DNA from: JAJTZA01 sp041749815
GTDB taxonomy: Bacteria; Verrucomicrobiota; Verrucomicrobiia; Chthoniobacterales; Terrimicrobiaceae
Assembly: GCA_041749815.1 (NCBI GenBank)
Contig: JBGTAR010000067.1
Span: forward strand, 1-31,483
DNA: 31,483 nucleotides
Direction of reading: 5' to 3'
Shown: piece after piece, positions 6,944 to 14,508 of the stretch
How positions within the stretch are numbered: position 1 is the first letter of the stretch
Layout of the letters: each line of letters starts with the position of its first letter
Made by a program: the position numbers and the translations under genes
The notes under the pieces: generated by a model
What the model was told of the DNA's origin: nothing
Database searches by the model: none
Seen by the model: only the letters and a program-made list of their open reading frames with translations

Positions 6944-9490
6944 TCACCATTCGAAGAGCAATTCCCCCGTCACGTTGGGCACTGTGACCAGAGGTCCCCA
7001 TGCGGAGTCCTCGATTTGGGTGGGGTGAATCTGGTCCAGGAAGTAGGGAAAGATGGGGTTGAGAACGACGCGGAGCGCGTCTTCGGTTTCGGGTTCAGGG
7101 AGGAAGCGAACTGTGGCATCCTCCAGACCGCTGATGAGGTAACGCCGCCGGACTTCTGGCAGGCCTGGGTGGAGTAATCGGGCCCGGATGGTGCCTGCCT
7201 CCTGTCCTTCAACAAACCAACGGCATTCCCGCTGACCGGCTGGTCCTTGAGGAATCACGGTGTGACCCTCGGCAATCGTGTTGTGACCTGGAACGAAGAG
7301 CGGTGCGCCAAGCGGGGTGCGCAGAGAGAGATCGACGTGGGGAGAAGGAAAAAAGTTACCAGCGATCAACGCATTCCGATGGCGGTGAAGCACGGTGAAT
7401 GGAGCTCTCGCGTCTTCGTTTTTTCGGTTGATTTGAATTGACCACCCCAGGGCGCTGAGAGCCTGCAACGCAAAACGCTCGCTGGGAAAAAATCTTGCCC
7501 TCGGCAGAGGTTTCAGCAAGGGGCCAAGAATTGGTTTGGGATTCGCCGGATCAAATTCGGCGGTGGTGAGTGAGCCACGCAACCAGGCCCAACGCCCTCC
7601 GGATGCGGTCTTTCGGACCAACCCTGCCAATCGCACTTTGCCATCACTTTGCGCGGAAGCGGACCAAAGATTGTCAGCGCCAGCTGTGTCTCTCATTTCT
7701 CTCCAGGCTCCACCTGAGAATGTTGCGGTATGACGGATCACGCGTGAATCCTCACCCAGCAATTGGAAGTCCCCTTCCAGGGGTTCAGCAAGTTCCACTC
7801 CGAGGGCGGCAGTGAGTTCGGAGTCTGGCTCCAAAGGACCGTAGAGGAGAGCATCGCCACCGGATTCCACATGGGTCAGCAACGCCTTTTCGTGGACAGA
7901 GCCGGGACGCGGCACTGGCGAGACGGGAACCACCCCCCCAAGTAAAAGCCCGGCTTTGACCGCTTCAGCGAATTCCCCCGCATCGGCCACCTGATTGAGC
8001 GGAACACCTTCATTGATCAAACTCCGCGCAAACCAGTCGCCGAAAATTGGCAACTCCGGACGTGAGGGGCTGGCACCCAGAACGCAGTCATGAAAATCAT
8101 CAAACGGATAAACCCATACCAGTGGCCCCGCTCCGTCTGGAACAAGCTCACGCACCCGAAGCAATTGCGGGATCACTTCGTTGGGAACCTGCGGGGGAAG
8201 GCGCCCATACGAGTCGTCAACCGAGAGAAAAGCCACATCACAGGGAGGTTCCGCGGTGCCATCAGCCTTCAAGCGGGAAACAGCACCTGGCAATACAAGT
8301 TCGTGGGGGGAGCGCTCGAAACGATCCAACCAGGGACTATTCATCCACCAAGGGTCATGGATGTAAAATCGAAAGCGATACCCCTCCCCCGGCCGTTGCG
8401 CGATACGTGCCATCCAACCACTCAGTTCCACGCCGATATCCTGATCAATCGAGGCCCACGGCGAATTGACGGGTGCATCGAGAGCAAAATCCCCGGCATA
8501 GATGGCCCGCAGAGGAGAGGCGTCCGAGGAGAGGTCCGTACCGACACCGAAGTTCGTCCCGCGTGTGCGGACTCGGTAGTTGGTAGGCAGTTCGCTGCGC
8601 AGATCCTCCCAAAATTTCAGAATCCGGGCAGAAACCCCGGCAGCGTTGGTTTGATCAAACTGCAAGCCATCAAAGACTTGACCAACCAGCGACCATGGCT
8701 CCAGTCCAAATCCAAACCCGTTGGAGAGCCACAAAAAATCCATGCCGCAATCCTCGAAAAATCGCCGGGCTTGCCGCCCCAAAAATGCCCCGAAAGGTGT
8801 GCCGGCCGGGATGCCTTGGGGATAACCGGCATAAGTCCTTGAGTCCGCCTCCAGAACCGCTTCACATGACACAAATTGGCCGCCAAAGAGCGCGCCTTTT
8901 CCGAGAATTTCCCGGTGCCATTCGTACTTAAACTTTGATTTGGCAAACTCCGGGCCGATATCGAAGATATCACCCACAAGAATCCGTTTGCCGGTTACCT
9001 CTTTGCCGATGCTTTTGAGTGCCGCGACGAGTCCTGCCAGCCACGCGTACGAAAACTGAGCGGGGTTGGGACGATAAAGATAACCGTGCTGGTGGGTATC
9101 TTTTCGCTCAGGGTCCAAGGCAGCCACATTCCTGCCAATACCTTCATGGTCGGGATCAGGATTAATCGCACGCGGGACCTGCGGCCAGTGAAGAGGGTTC
9201 GCGGTTCCAATATAACGCGCCCACTCCATTTCTTGTGCCAAATCACCCGTGTATTCCAAAATTTCGCTTCCATCCCCCACAAGGAGCATGACAGATACCG
9301 AATCCGCATACCGCAGCAGCGGCAGCCACTGCGTGAACAACTCCCGGCAAACCCCATCGCGCGTCGCATCGGAATTATCCCAGAATGGTTTAAGACTGAG
9401 CTCCAACTGCACATCTCGCAAGGCGTAACCGGTAGGAACCGGGGCTTGCGGAATGGATGATGGAAAGGGACGGGCTTCGGGGTTTAACAT
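6944..9490 (-). CDS. Large cytoplasmic glycosidase-like protein, function unknown (848 aa)
   Basis: I do not recognise the family. The ATG at 9490 (MLNPEARPF) is chosen over an in-frame TTG at 9532. There is no signal peptide or membrane segment, so the protein is probably cytoplasmic. The N-terminal half (RDVQLELSLKPFWD, then ILVGDIFDIGPEFA, DFLWLSNGFGFG, FRFYIHDPWWMNSPW) has the rhythm of a TIM-barrel glycoside hydrolase. Around residues 480-560, ALLTHVESGGDALLYGPL resembles the glutamine-amidotransferase-like domain found after the barrel in GH42-type enzymes. The C-terminal third looks like beta-sandwich (ISGLEDATVRFLPEPE). This barrel/amidotransferase-like/sandwich architecture is an inference. 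It could process an imported oligosaccharide released by the secreted neighbours. Confidence 0.65.
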   Translation of the reverse strand: MLNPEARPFPSSIPQAPVPTGYALRDVQLELSLKPFWDNSDATRDGVCRELFTQWLPLLRYADSVSVMLLVGDGSEILEYTGDLAQEMEWARYIGTANPLHWPQVPRAINPDPDHEGIGRNVAALDPERKDTHQHGYLYRPNPAQFSYAWLAGLVAALKSIGKEVTGKRILVGDIFDIGPEFAKSKFKYEWHREILGKGALFGGQFVSCEAVLEADSRTYAGYPQGIPAGTPFGAFLGRQARRFFEDCGMDFLWLSNGFGFGLEPWSLVGQVFDGLQFDQTNAAGVSARILKFWEDLRSELPTNYRVRTRGTNFGVGTDLSSDASPLRAIYAGDFALDAPVNSPWASIDQDIGVELSGWMARIAQRPGEGYRFRFYIHDPWWMNSPWLDRFERSPHELVLPGAVSRLKADGTAEPPCDVAFLSVDDSYGRLPPQVPNEVIPQLLRVRELVPDGAGPLVWVYPFDDFHDCVLGASPSRPELPIFGDWFARSLINEGVPLNQVADAGEFAEAVKAGLLLGGVVPVSPVPRPGSVHEKALLTHVESGGDALLYGPLEPDSELTAALGVELAEPLEGDFQLLGEDSRVIRHTATFSGGAWREMRDTAGADNLWSASAQSDGKVRLAGLVRKTASGGRWAWLRGSLTTAEFDPANPKPILGPLLKPLPRARFFPSERFALQALSALGWSIQINRKNEDARAPFTVLHRHRNALIAGNFFPSPHVDLSLRTPLGAPLFVPGHNTIAEGHTVIPQGPAGQRECRWFVEGQEAGTIRARLLHPGLPEVRRRYLISGLEDATVRFLPEPETEDALRVVLNPIFPYFLDQIHPTQIEDSAWGPLVTVPNVTGELLFEW

Positions 9491-9615
9491 AGAAGAACTT
9501 TTGATTGTCTCATGAGATAGATGCCTACTCAACGAAAAATATCATTGGTTTGATATTTGGGAGTGCCTCACCAAATGTTGCTGGGCCAATACCGACCCAT
9601 GCGGATGTTCTGCTG

Positions 9616-10002
9616 TTATTTATAGTCGCGTGCGTCGAGAACTTCACCTGTCATCGTGCCCTCCACACTTGCCGCGTAGGCACGCGCCACGATTGACGCC
9701 GACAGGCCGGTCGAGGGATCGCGTCCCAGTGACTCGAGTGTCTCACAGACCCACGGCGGAGACACCACATTCACCCGGATTGATTTTGGCATTCCCAAAG
9801 CCGCGGCCCGCACAAAACCCTCCAAGCCTGCATTGACCATGCTGATCGCAGCACTTTCCGGAATCGGGTGCTGACTCAACACCCCACTTGAAAGAGTGAA
9901 CGAACCCCCATCCGCCATCCCGGCCAACCCCAACCGCACGACGTTGACCTGGCCCATGAGCTTGCTGTCCAGGCCGAGTTGAAAGTCAGCATCAGTCAGA
10001 TA
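9616..10002 (-). pseudogene. Short-chain dehydrogenase, C-terminal remnant
   Basis: About 128 codons encode the C-terminal two thirds of an SDR-fold protein: LTDADFQLGLDSKLMGQVN, then GGSFTLSSGVLSQ, SAAISMVNAGLEGFVRAAA, IRVNVVSPPWVCETLE and ending GEVLDARDYK. The N-terminal Rossmann part with its Gly-rich nucleotide-binding loop is missing. Upstream of 10002 the frame runs into unrelated sequence and then into a repeat element at 10081-10277, so a longer frame reaching 10353 is spurious. An ATG at 10038 could start a short product, but without the cofactor loop it would not be functional. SDRs of this type often sit divergently beside a LysR regulator, and a LysR remnant lies just across the repeat. 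Confidence 0.75.
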
Positions 10003-10080
10003 AGAATAAGACGCATGGGCGAGATACTGCCTGTTCATGTGCTGGAAATTCAAGCCCCCAAACCACAGTGCCTCAGCCAT

Positions 10081-10277
10081 TTGCGCATCTCCGAAAGTTG
10101 CAAGTTCAGTGAGGGCGCTTTGCGCCTGGGATCGGGAACACGGCAGCAGAGTGCCGTGGCTACAAGATCCCAGCTTCCAAGCACGCTTGCGTTCGTTGTA
10201 GCCGCCCCACTCCGCTGGGGCGTATGCGCGGCTCCGCCGCCATTTTTCATCGCTCTTGCAACTTTCGGAGATGCGCC
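10081..10277 (-). mobile_element. MITE-like element, family A, copy 1 (with 10-bp target duplication)
   Basis: This non-coding element of about 197 bp has perfect 22-bp terminal inverted repeats at 10083-10104 and 10255-10276 (outer part GCGCATCTCCG). It is flanked by a perfect 10-bp direct repeat, CCTCAGCCAT, at 10071-10080 and 10278-10287, the signature of transposition. The interior contains nested hairpins: GGCGGAGCCGC, a GGCTACAA/TTGTAGCC pair, and CACGGCA/TGCCGTG. Two further copies lie at 27544-27728 and 29078-29273 in the opposite orientation. It carries no transposase and would need one supplied in trans. Confidence 0.85.
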
Positions 10278-10285
10278 CCTCAGCC

Positions 10286-10450
10286 ATGGGTGTGAAAGAA
10301 CTGCGCAAAACACATCCGGAGCTGAAGCTCACGTTGAATAACATGTCTCCCAAAGAACAAATCGACGCACTGAAAGCCGGGGATATCGATGTGGCCCTGA
10401 CCGGTCAGGAGGGGGTGATGGCCTCGCGGGACTTCCACTGCCTCAAGCTG
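10286..10450 (+). pseudogene. LysR-family regulator, internal fragment of the effector domain
   Basis: The 55 codons read KELRKTHPELKLTLNNMSP, then QIDALKAGDIDVALTGQEG and SRDFHCLKL. This is the start of the LysR periplasmic-binding-like effector domain: the LR-HP-l-L segment followed by the L-aG-iDvAL signature. The helix-turn-helix DNA-binding domain and the rest of the effector domain are both missing. The left end is at the family A element and its target duplication. The right end runs into a family C repeat. It is the only gene trace on the plus strand and is divergent from the SDR remnant, consistent with a former regulator/SDR pair. Confidence 0.75.
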
Positions 10451-10468
10451 CGTTCGTTCCCTCGTCAG

Positions 10469-10576
10469 CGCAGAGTCGCTGAGTCGCAGAGAGTTGGAAC
10501 GAAATCACCACTCACTTGGAAGATGTTGGCTCAATTGATAATAACCTCCTCTTCCCTGCGTCTCTGCGCGCGATTT
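10469..10576 (-). repeat. Dispersed repeat, family C, copy 1
   Basis: On the minus strand it reads CGCGCAGAGACGCAGGG, then AATTGAGCCAACATCTTCC, GTGGTGATTTCGTT, and CTCTGCGACTCAGCGACTC. The same order of blocks occurs on the plus strand at 13716-13850 and 18711-18845. The ends are imperfect inverted repeats built from CGCAGAG/CTCTGCG units. This copy is the most diverged of the three and abuts the broken LysR fragment. Confidence 0.75.
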
Positions 10577-10593
10577 CATTCCTGTATTTAGGA

Positions 10594-10629
10594 TAAAAAA
10601 ACGGGCGTCTTGTTACCAAGACGCCCGTT
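10594..10629 (-). terminator. Rho-independent terminator of the 551-aa PEP-CTERM gene
   Basis: On the minus strand ACGGGCGTCTTG pairs with CAAGACGCCCGT around a 4-nt loop and is followed by a run of seven T. It lies 18 bp after the stop codon at 10647. The stem is nearly the same as that of the terminator at 24723-24756. Confidence 0.9.
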
Positions 10630-10646
10630 GGAATTTGTTGCGCTTC

Positions 10647-12302
10647 CTAAGCCCGGCGACGCCGGAAGACCATCGTGATCAGTCCTCCGGCTGCGAGCAG
10701 CAGGGCTGTTGTTGGCTCGGGGACGACAGCAGTGATGTTCACGAAGCTTCCCGGTCCGTATTCGCCGGCAAAGTTTTCACCGCCGGCAATGGCGTCATAG
10801 TCAAGTTGCCAAATGTTCAGGCCAGCCGTGAAGGTGCCACCGTTGGCAATCGCATTGCTGTCATACGTGAACAACCCATCGTTCCAATCCCCAGTGTAGT
10901 TGATCAGAGAAAATGTTGTGCCAACTCCGAACGCGATAGGCGTCAGGTTCAGGTCGTCCAGGGTGAGGGCAACCGTTCCGATCAGATTTAAATCTCCAGC
11001 GACGAGCTGCAAATCGGCTCCCACGGAAGTAGGCACTCCGGAATTTACCTCATACGCAAAGGTTGATCCCGTGTTGAGATTCACCGTCCCGGATCCCAGT
11101 GTCTCAATCGAGGCTCCGGGGGCAAGAGTGCCGCCGCTGTTCACGGTCACAGCCCCCGTGAATGAACCGGTTCCGCCGAGTGTGCCTCCAGCAACAACCG
11201 CATTGCCCAAGCCCAGCCCTGAACCGGAGGCATTGTTCACAAGAAGGGTGCCAGCGTTGACGTTTGTTGTGCCTTCGTAGGTGTTGTCTGCTTCAAGTGT
11301 CAGCGTTCCGGCGTCAGCTTTTGTGATTGAGGTCACCCCTGTGTTGCCCTGGTCGGAGATCACTCCTTGAATCGTCAAATTCCCCGCCCCGCCAAACTGC
11401 CAGCTGCCGTTGGTCGCTGAAGATGTCGAAGTGATATCCCCGCTGAGTGTCAGAGTCTGACCTGCGGTGGAGACTTCAATAATCGCTGTGGCGGCAGTGT
11501 CATTGTTGCCATTCCGATTGAACGTGCGATTCGACGTGGCCGTGACACCGGTGTATTCAAGGATTCCTGGGTCTGTGGTGTTGCTTCCCAAACTGATCGC
11601 AGTGGACACGCCACCGCTTCCAAAGTTACTGGCTTCTCCAAAATTTCCAAGAGTGGAGCCGATGATACGTCCACGCGCAAAATTAAGTATGGTGAAGGTG
11701 TTGGCACCGCCCAACGTCGTGACGGTGCTGGCTTGGTTGCTGAGGATTCCCGTATCAATCGTGATGTCGGTGCCATAGGTGTTTGTGCCTCTAAACTCCA
11801 AAGTTCCGGCTCCAGTGATATTCGCCGTGTTTCCACCCGTGGTCACTTCGCTTGTGAACCTCAGGGTTCCTGCGTTGAGATTCCAAGTCTGGTTTGCGGA
11901 GAGGGTGATGGGTGCGGAGATGGCGCTCAGCACGCTTGAGTCTTTGGTGATGCCACCCTCACCGAGGGTGATGCCCGATGCCCCACTCGCACTAATCGAC
12001 ATGATAACAGCAAGGGTCGATTGAAAATCCAAACCAAATACCTCAATACCACCAGCACCAACCGCAGAGGTTTGGTTGGCTGTGATGGCACCGTTGAAGA
12101 GAATCGTGTCAAGCGCTGTCGGAGGACCAACCGGCGTCGGAGGATCGCCAGGTATTGGAACGTAACTCGAGGAAAGGTTTAAAGCATCGGAGTTGTCAGC
12201 CTTGATCAAGTCGTCGGCTTGGGCGCTTGAAATGGCCAGGAGGCTTGTTGCGATAGCTGCACACAGCACAGCATTGATACCATCGGGGAATAGATTTTTC
12301 AT
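10647..12302 (-). CDS. PEP-CTERM surface protein with autotransporter-associated beta-strand repeats
   Basis: The 551-residue exported protein has a signal peptide at about residues 1-29 (MKNLFPDGINAVLCAAIATS ... SSAQA). A long beta-strand-rich body follows (DITSTSSATNGSWQFGG, AGTLTLEADNTYEGTTNVNA, GTLLVNNASGSG, GTGSFTGAVTVNSGGTLAPG), the hallmark of autotransporter-associated beta-strand repeats. It ends with the sorting tail VVPEPTTALLLAAGGL and RRRRA: PEP motif, hydrophobic helix, Arg cluster. An exosortase encoded elsewhere should process the PEP site and anchor or release the protein at the surface. I start it at 12302 because the signal peptide then begins at once; an upstream in-frame ATG at 12353 exists, but that stretch is shared leader DNA (see 12303-12382). 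Confidence 0.9.
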   Translation of the reverse strand: MKNLFPDGINAVLCAAIATSLLAISSAQADDLIKADNSDALNLSSSYVPIPGDPPTPVGPPTALDTILFNGAITANQTSAVGAGGIEVFGLDFQSTLAVIMSISASGASGITLGEGGITKDSSVLSAISAPITLSANQTWNLNAGTLRFTSEVTTGGNTANITGAGTLEFRGTNTYGTDITIDTGILSNQASTVTTLGGANTFTILNFARGRIIGSTLGNFGEASNFGSGGVSTAISLGSNTTDPGILEYTGVTATSNRTFNRNGNNDTAATAIIEVSTAGQTLTLSGDITSTSSATNGSWQFGGAGNLTIQGVISDQGNTGVTSITKADAGTLTLEADNTYEGTTNVNAGTLLVNNASGSGLGLGNAVVAGGTLGGTGSFTGAVTVNSGGTLAPGASIETLGSGTVNLNTGSTFAYEVNSGVPTSVGADLQLVAGDLNLIGTVALTLDDLNLTPIAFGVGTTFSLINYTGDWNDGLFTYDSNAIANGGTFTAGLNIWQLDYDAIAGGENFAGEYGPGSFVNITAVVPEPTTALLLAAGGLITMVFRRRRA

Positions 12303-12382
12303 GGTGTTTGTTATTTGGGGTTTTGGCCTACGTAATGCAGACACCAATTTCATGTTTAGTCAAAAGTGTGATATCTGGCAAG
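12303..12382 (-). promoter_or_regulatory. Conserved leader/promoter block of the 551-aa PEP-CTERM gene
   Basis: These 80 bp differ at only about six positions from 13492-13571 upstream of the next PEP-CTERM gene, although the two proteins are unrelated in their middles. On the minus strand the block holds TTGACT, an ATTGGTGTCTGCAT segment, and TACGTA at 12329-12334, 26 bp before the ATG. TTGACT-N18-TGCATT is a possible promoter. There is no Shine-Dalgarno before the ATG (CAAACACCATG). Confidence 0.55.
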
Positions 12383-12523
12383 AAACTTTTTCAGAAACAA
12401 CCGGATGCAGATCATTTGTGGCAACTCTTATTGCCCCAAATTGTCGCTTTGGGATGTTGAATGGAAGAGTTTCACGACGAGGGACTGCGGTCCCTAAACA
12501 TCAGAGGGGCAATACTGGCTCAT

Positions 12524-12556
12524 AAAAAATCGGGGGCCTTGTTGCCCGGGCACCCG
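12524..12556 (-). terminator. Rho-independent terminator of the 301-aa PEP-CTERM gene
   Basis: On the minus strand CGGGTGCC pairs with GGCCCCCG (one mismatch) around a 10-nt loop and is followed by six T. It lies about 30 bp beyond the stop at 12586. The stem differs from the GGGCGTCTTG stem used by the other two PEP-CTERM genes. Confidence 0.75.
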
Positions 12557-12585
12557 AGAAATTCGGAGTTCAAACGACTTCCTGC

Positions 12586-13491
12586 TCACGCGCTCCGACG
12601 GCGGCGGAAGACCATCGTGATCAGGCCTCCGGCGGCGAGGAGCAGAGACGTTGTTGGCTCGGGGACGACGGTCACCGTGCCGTTGGTGGCCCACTGACTG
12701 ACATCCAAGCTGAGGCCAGGTGCCGCTCCAACCAACACAACATTGGACCCAGAGCCGTAATCAATGACTGGTGTTCCTGCGCCGCTGATGACAACAAAAG
12801 AAAATGTATCATCCAATTCCACACCATACCCATCGATGATCTCAATCGTTCCCGATGTGTTAAAATTAAAATAAGTTGTACTGGCGCTGATGAAATCAAA
12901 TTTTTCGAAGCTGCCAGCGCTGATGAGATCCAACTGAAGTTTTCCGGTGGATAGGTCGAAGGCAGTATTGGCGCTGTCGATCCGAATGTTATATGTTGAG
13001 GATGATGGCGGTGATGGCGCCCAAACCCCACCATCAAGAACAATCTCGGAACCATCTCGGATGGCACCAACCCCGTTGAGCAAGCCTCCCGTATTTACGG
13101 TGATGTCCGTTCGAGCAACAAGCGAGCCTCCTTCGAGAGTTCCTCCGGAATTGATGTTAATCGGACCAATGTTCCGCAGGGAGTTGAAAGCGTTGGTTCC
13201 GGGAGTTAATACCCCCCCGTTGTTGATGTTCACGGTTGCTCCCGTGGAAGCTGTCGGAGTGAGATATGTCGCACCTGGAGCATTCACCTCGACGGTAAAT
13301 GTTCCCAAGTTGACAACGTCGGTGACAAGCGGAAGCTCACCGTCACTCCAGTTGAGTGGATTCCCCCACACATTATCCCCGCCACCATTTTCGAATACAA
13401 CTTGAGCCGACAGTGGCGAGACAAAGCCTATGAAGAGAATGGCTACGGAGGTGGAGATGAGTTTCGAGGGCGATGAATTGAGGTTTTTCAT
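12586..13491 (-). CDS. PEP-CTERM surface protein, beta-repeat type (301 aa)
   Basis: The protein has a signal peptide at about residues 1-29 (MKNLNSSPSKLISTSVAILF ... SPLSA). A beta-rich body follows, opening with VWGNPLNWSDGELP, the usual first segment of Verrucomicrobiota/Planctomycetes proteins with beta-strand repeats. Short NxGG turns come next (VNINNGGVLTPG, ININSGGTLEGG, ITVNTGGLLNGVG). The C-terminus is VVPEPTTSLLLAAGGL with RRRRSA, a PEP-CTERM exosortase signal. The product should be exported and processed at the outer surface. Its leader DNA (13492-13571) and its last about 25 codons are almost identical to those of the 551-aa gene downstream, yet the proteins differ between those ends. 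Function is unknown. ATG 13491 is preferred over 13542 for the same reason as in that gene. Confidence 0.87.
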   Translation of the reverse strand: MKNLNSSPSKLISTSVAILFIGFVSPLSAQVVFENGGGDNVWGNPLNWSDGELPLVTDVVNLGTFTVEVNAPGATYLTPTASTGATVNINNGGVLTPGTNAFNSLRNIGPININSGGTLEGGSLVARTDITVNTGGLLNGVGAIRDGSEIVLDGGVWAPSPPSSSTYNIRIDSANTAFDLSTGKLQLDLISAGSFEKFDFISASTTYFNFNTSGTIEIIDGYGVELDDTFSFVVISGAGTPVIDYGSGSNVVLVGAAPGLSLDVSQWATNGTVTVVPEPTTSLLLAAGGLITMVFRRRRSA

Positions 13492-13571
13492 GGTGTTTGA
13501 TATTTGGGGTTTTGGCCTACGTAATGCAGACACCAATTCCATACGTAGTCAAAAGTGTGATATGTGGCAAG
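13492..13571 (-). promoter_or_regulatory. Conserved leader/promoter block of the 301-aa PEP-CTERM gene
   Basis: This is the near-identical partner of 12303-12382. It contains TACGTA at 13518-13523 (26 bp before the ATG) and a second TACGTA at 13542-13547, just after TTGAC on the minus strand. In the other copy that second site is changed to TAAACA. From 13572 to 13715 upstream I see nothing recognisable. Confidence 0.55.
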
Positions 13572-13715
13572 GACTATTTGAAAAGAAGACCAGGGCAGGA
13601 CCCCCACAATCAAAACTTAACAATCTGAACGAGAGCAACTTACACAGCACGAATACCTGATCCTTGAGGTGTGATGCCTGGTTTGCGTGACTCCGTGAAC
13701 CAAAATAAAGGAATC

Positions 13716-13850
13716 AAATTTCGCGCAGAGGCGCAAAGACGCAGAGGAGATGAGGTTGCGATAAATTGAGCCAACCTCTTCCAGGTGACTGGTGATTTTG
13801 CTCCAACTCTCAGCGACTCTGCGACTCTGCGGGAGTTTTTCTTCTTCTAT
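13716..13850 (+). repeat. Dispersed repeat, family C, copy 2
   Basis: The unit starts AAATTTCGCGCAGAGG, contains AATTGAGCCAACCTCTTCC and GGTGACTGGTGATTTTG, and ends GCGACTCTGCGGGAG. It lies 23 bp downstream of the stop of the 1,581-aa gene and forms the outer end of the long direct repeat 13716-14508. Confidence 0.85.
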
Positions 13851-14508
13851 TTTCCTTATGAGCACGGCGGACCTATTCCAGATTGACCTCCAGGCGGATG
13901 AAGCGTTTGGGGTGGGTTGGGCCGATGGGCTGGATGTCTCGAACGGTGATTGTTCTCAGACCGCCTTCGACTGTATTGCTGACCTCGGTGACGTCTTCGG
14001 CCCATGCCAAGAGGTCTCCTCCCACTTTCACGCGGTAGCCCACACCGGTCAGAGCCGGGTCAGGGATCACATAGGTCAGGGAGAGGTAATCTTCCCCGCC
14101 CACATGGAGCACCTCGGTGCTGAGTCGTCCCGCGTAGCCGGAAGAGTCCGCGTCCAGACCGAGCGCATATTTGATGGCGTTGGCGATTCCATCTCCTACG
14201 GCACTGGCATTGGGAGCTCCCAAGCCACTGCCGTCCAACGGCAAACTGTTGGCTTCCAGCCAGGCTGCGTAGCCCGCATTGATGGCACTTCCGGTCACCA
14301 CAGCGAGAAGGTCTTTCCATGTGGTGATCGATCCATCACTGGCCAGCAACCGCAAGGTGTGCTCTCCAGCCGTGGTGGCGGTCACGGTTGTGGAGGCTGA
14401 TGTGGCATCCCCAAAACTCACGCTTCCCGGTCCGCTTGCCAGGGACCACTGCAGTTGCAGGGGCCCGGGCAGACCGTCATCGATGACGGATGCCCCGAGG
14501 GCGATGGG
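13716..14508. repeat. Long direct repeat, left copy (pairs with 18711-19503)
   Basis: The block aligns without gaps to 18711-19503 at a fixed offset of 4,995 bp and has only scattered mismatches. It covers a family C repeat, the gene end, and the last about 212 codons of the giant gene. Within about 196 aligned residues I count seven differences. Identity drops sharply beyond 14508. Confidence 0.9.

Noticed and set aside
10003..10353. N-terminal extension of the SDR frame
   Set aside because: It is translated from unrelated DNA, the MITE at 10081-10277 and the antisense of the LysR fragment; no SDR similarity remains there.
13792..14400. Plus-strand frame of 202 codons, repeated at 18787-19077
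   Set aside because: The similarity between the two is due to the 793-bp direct repeat; the minus-strand C-terminal domain explains the coding pattern.
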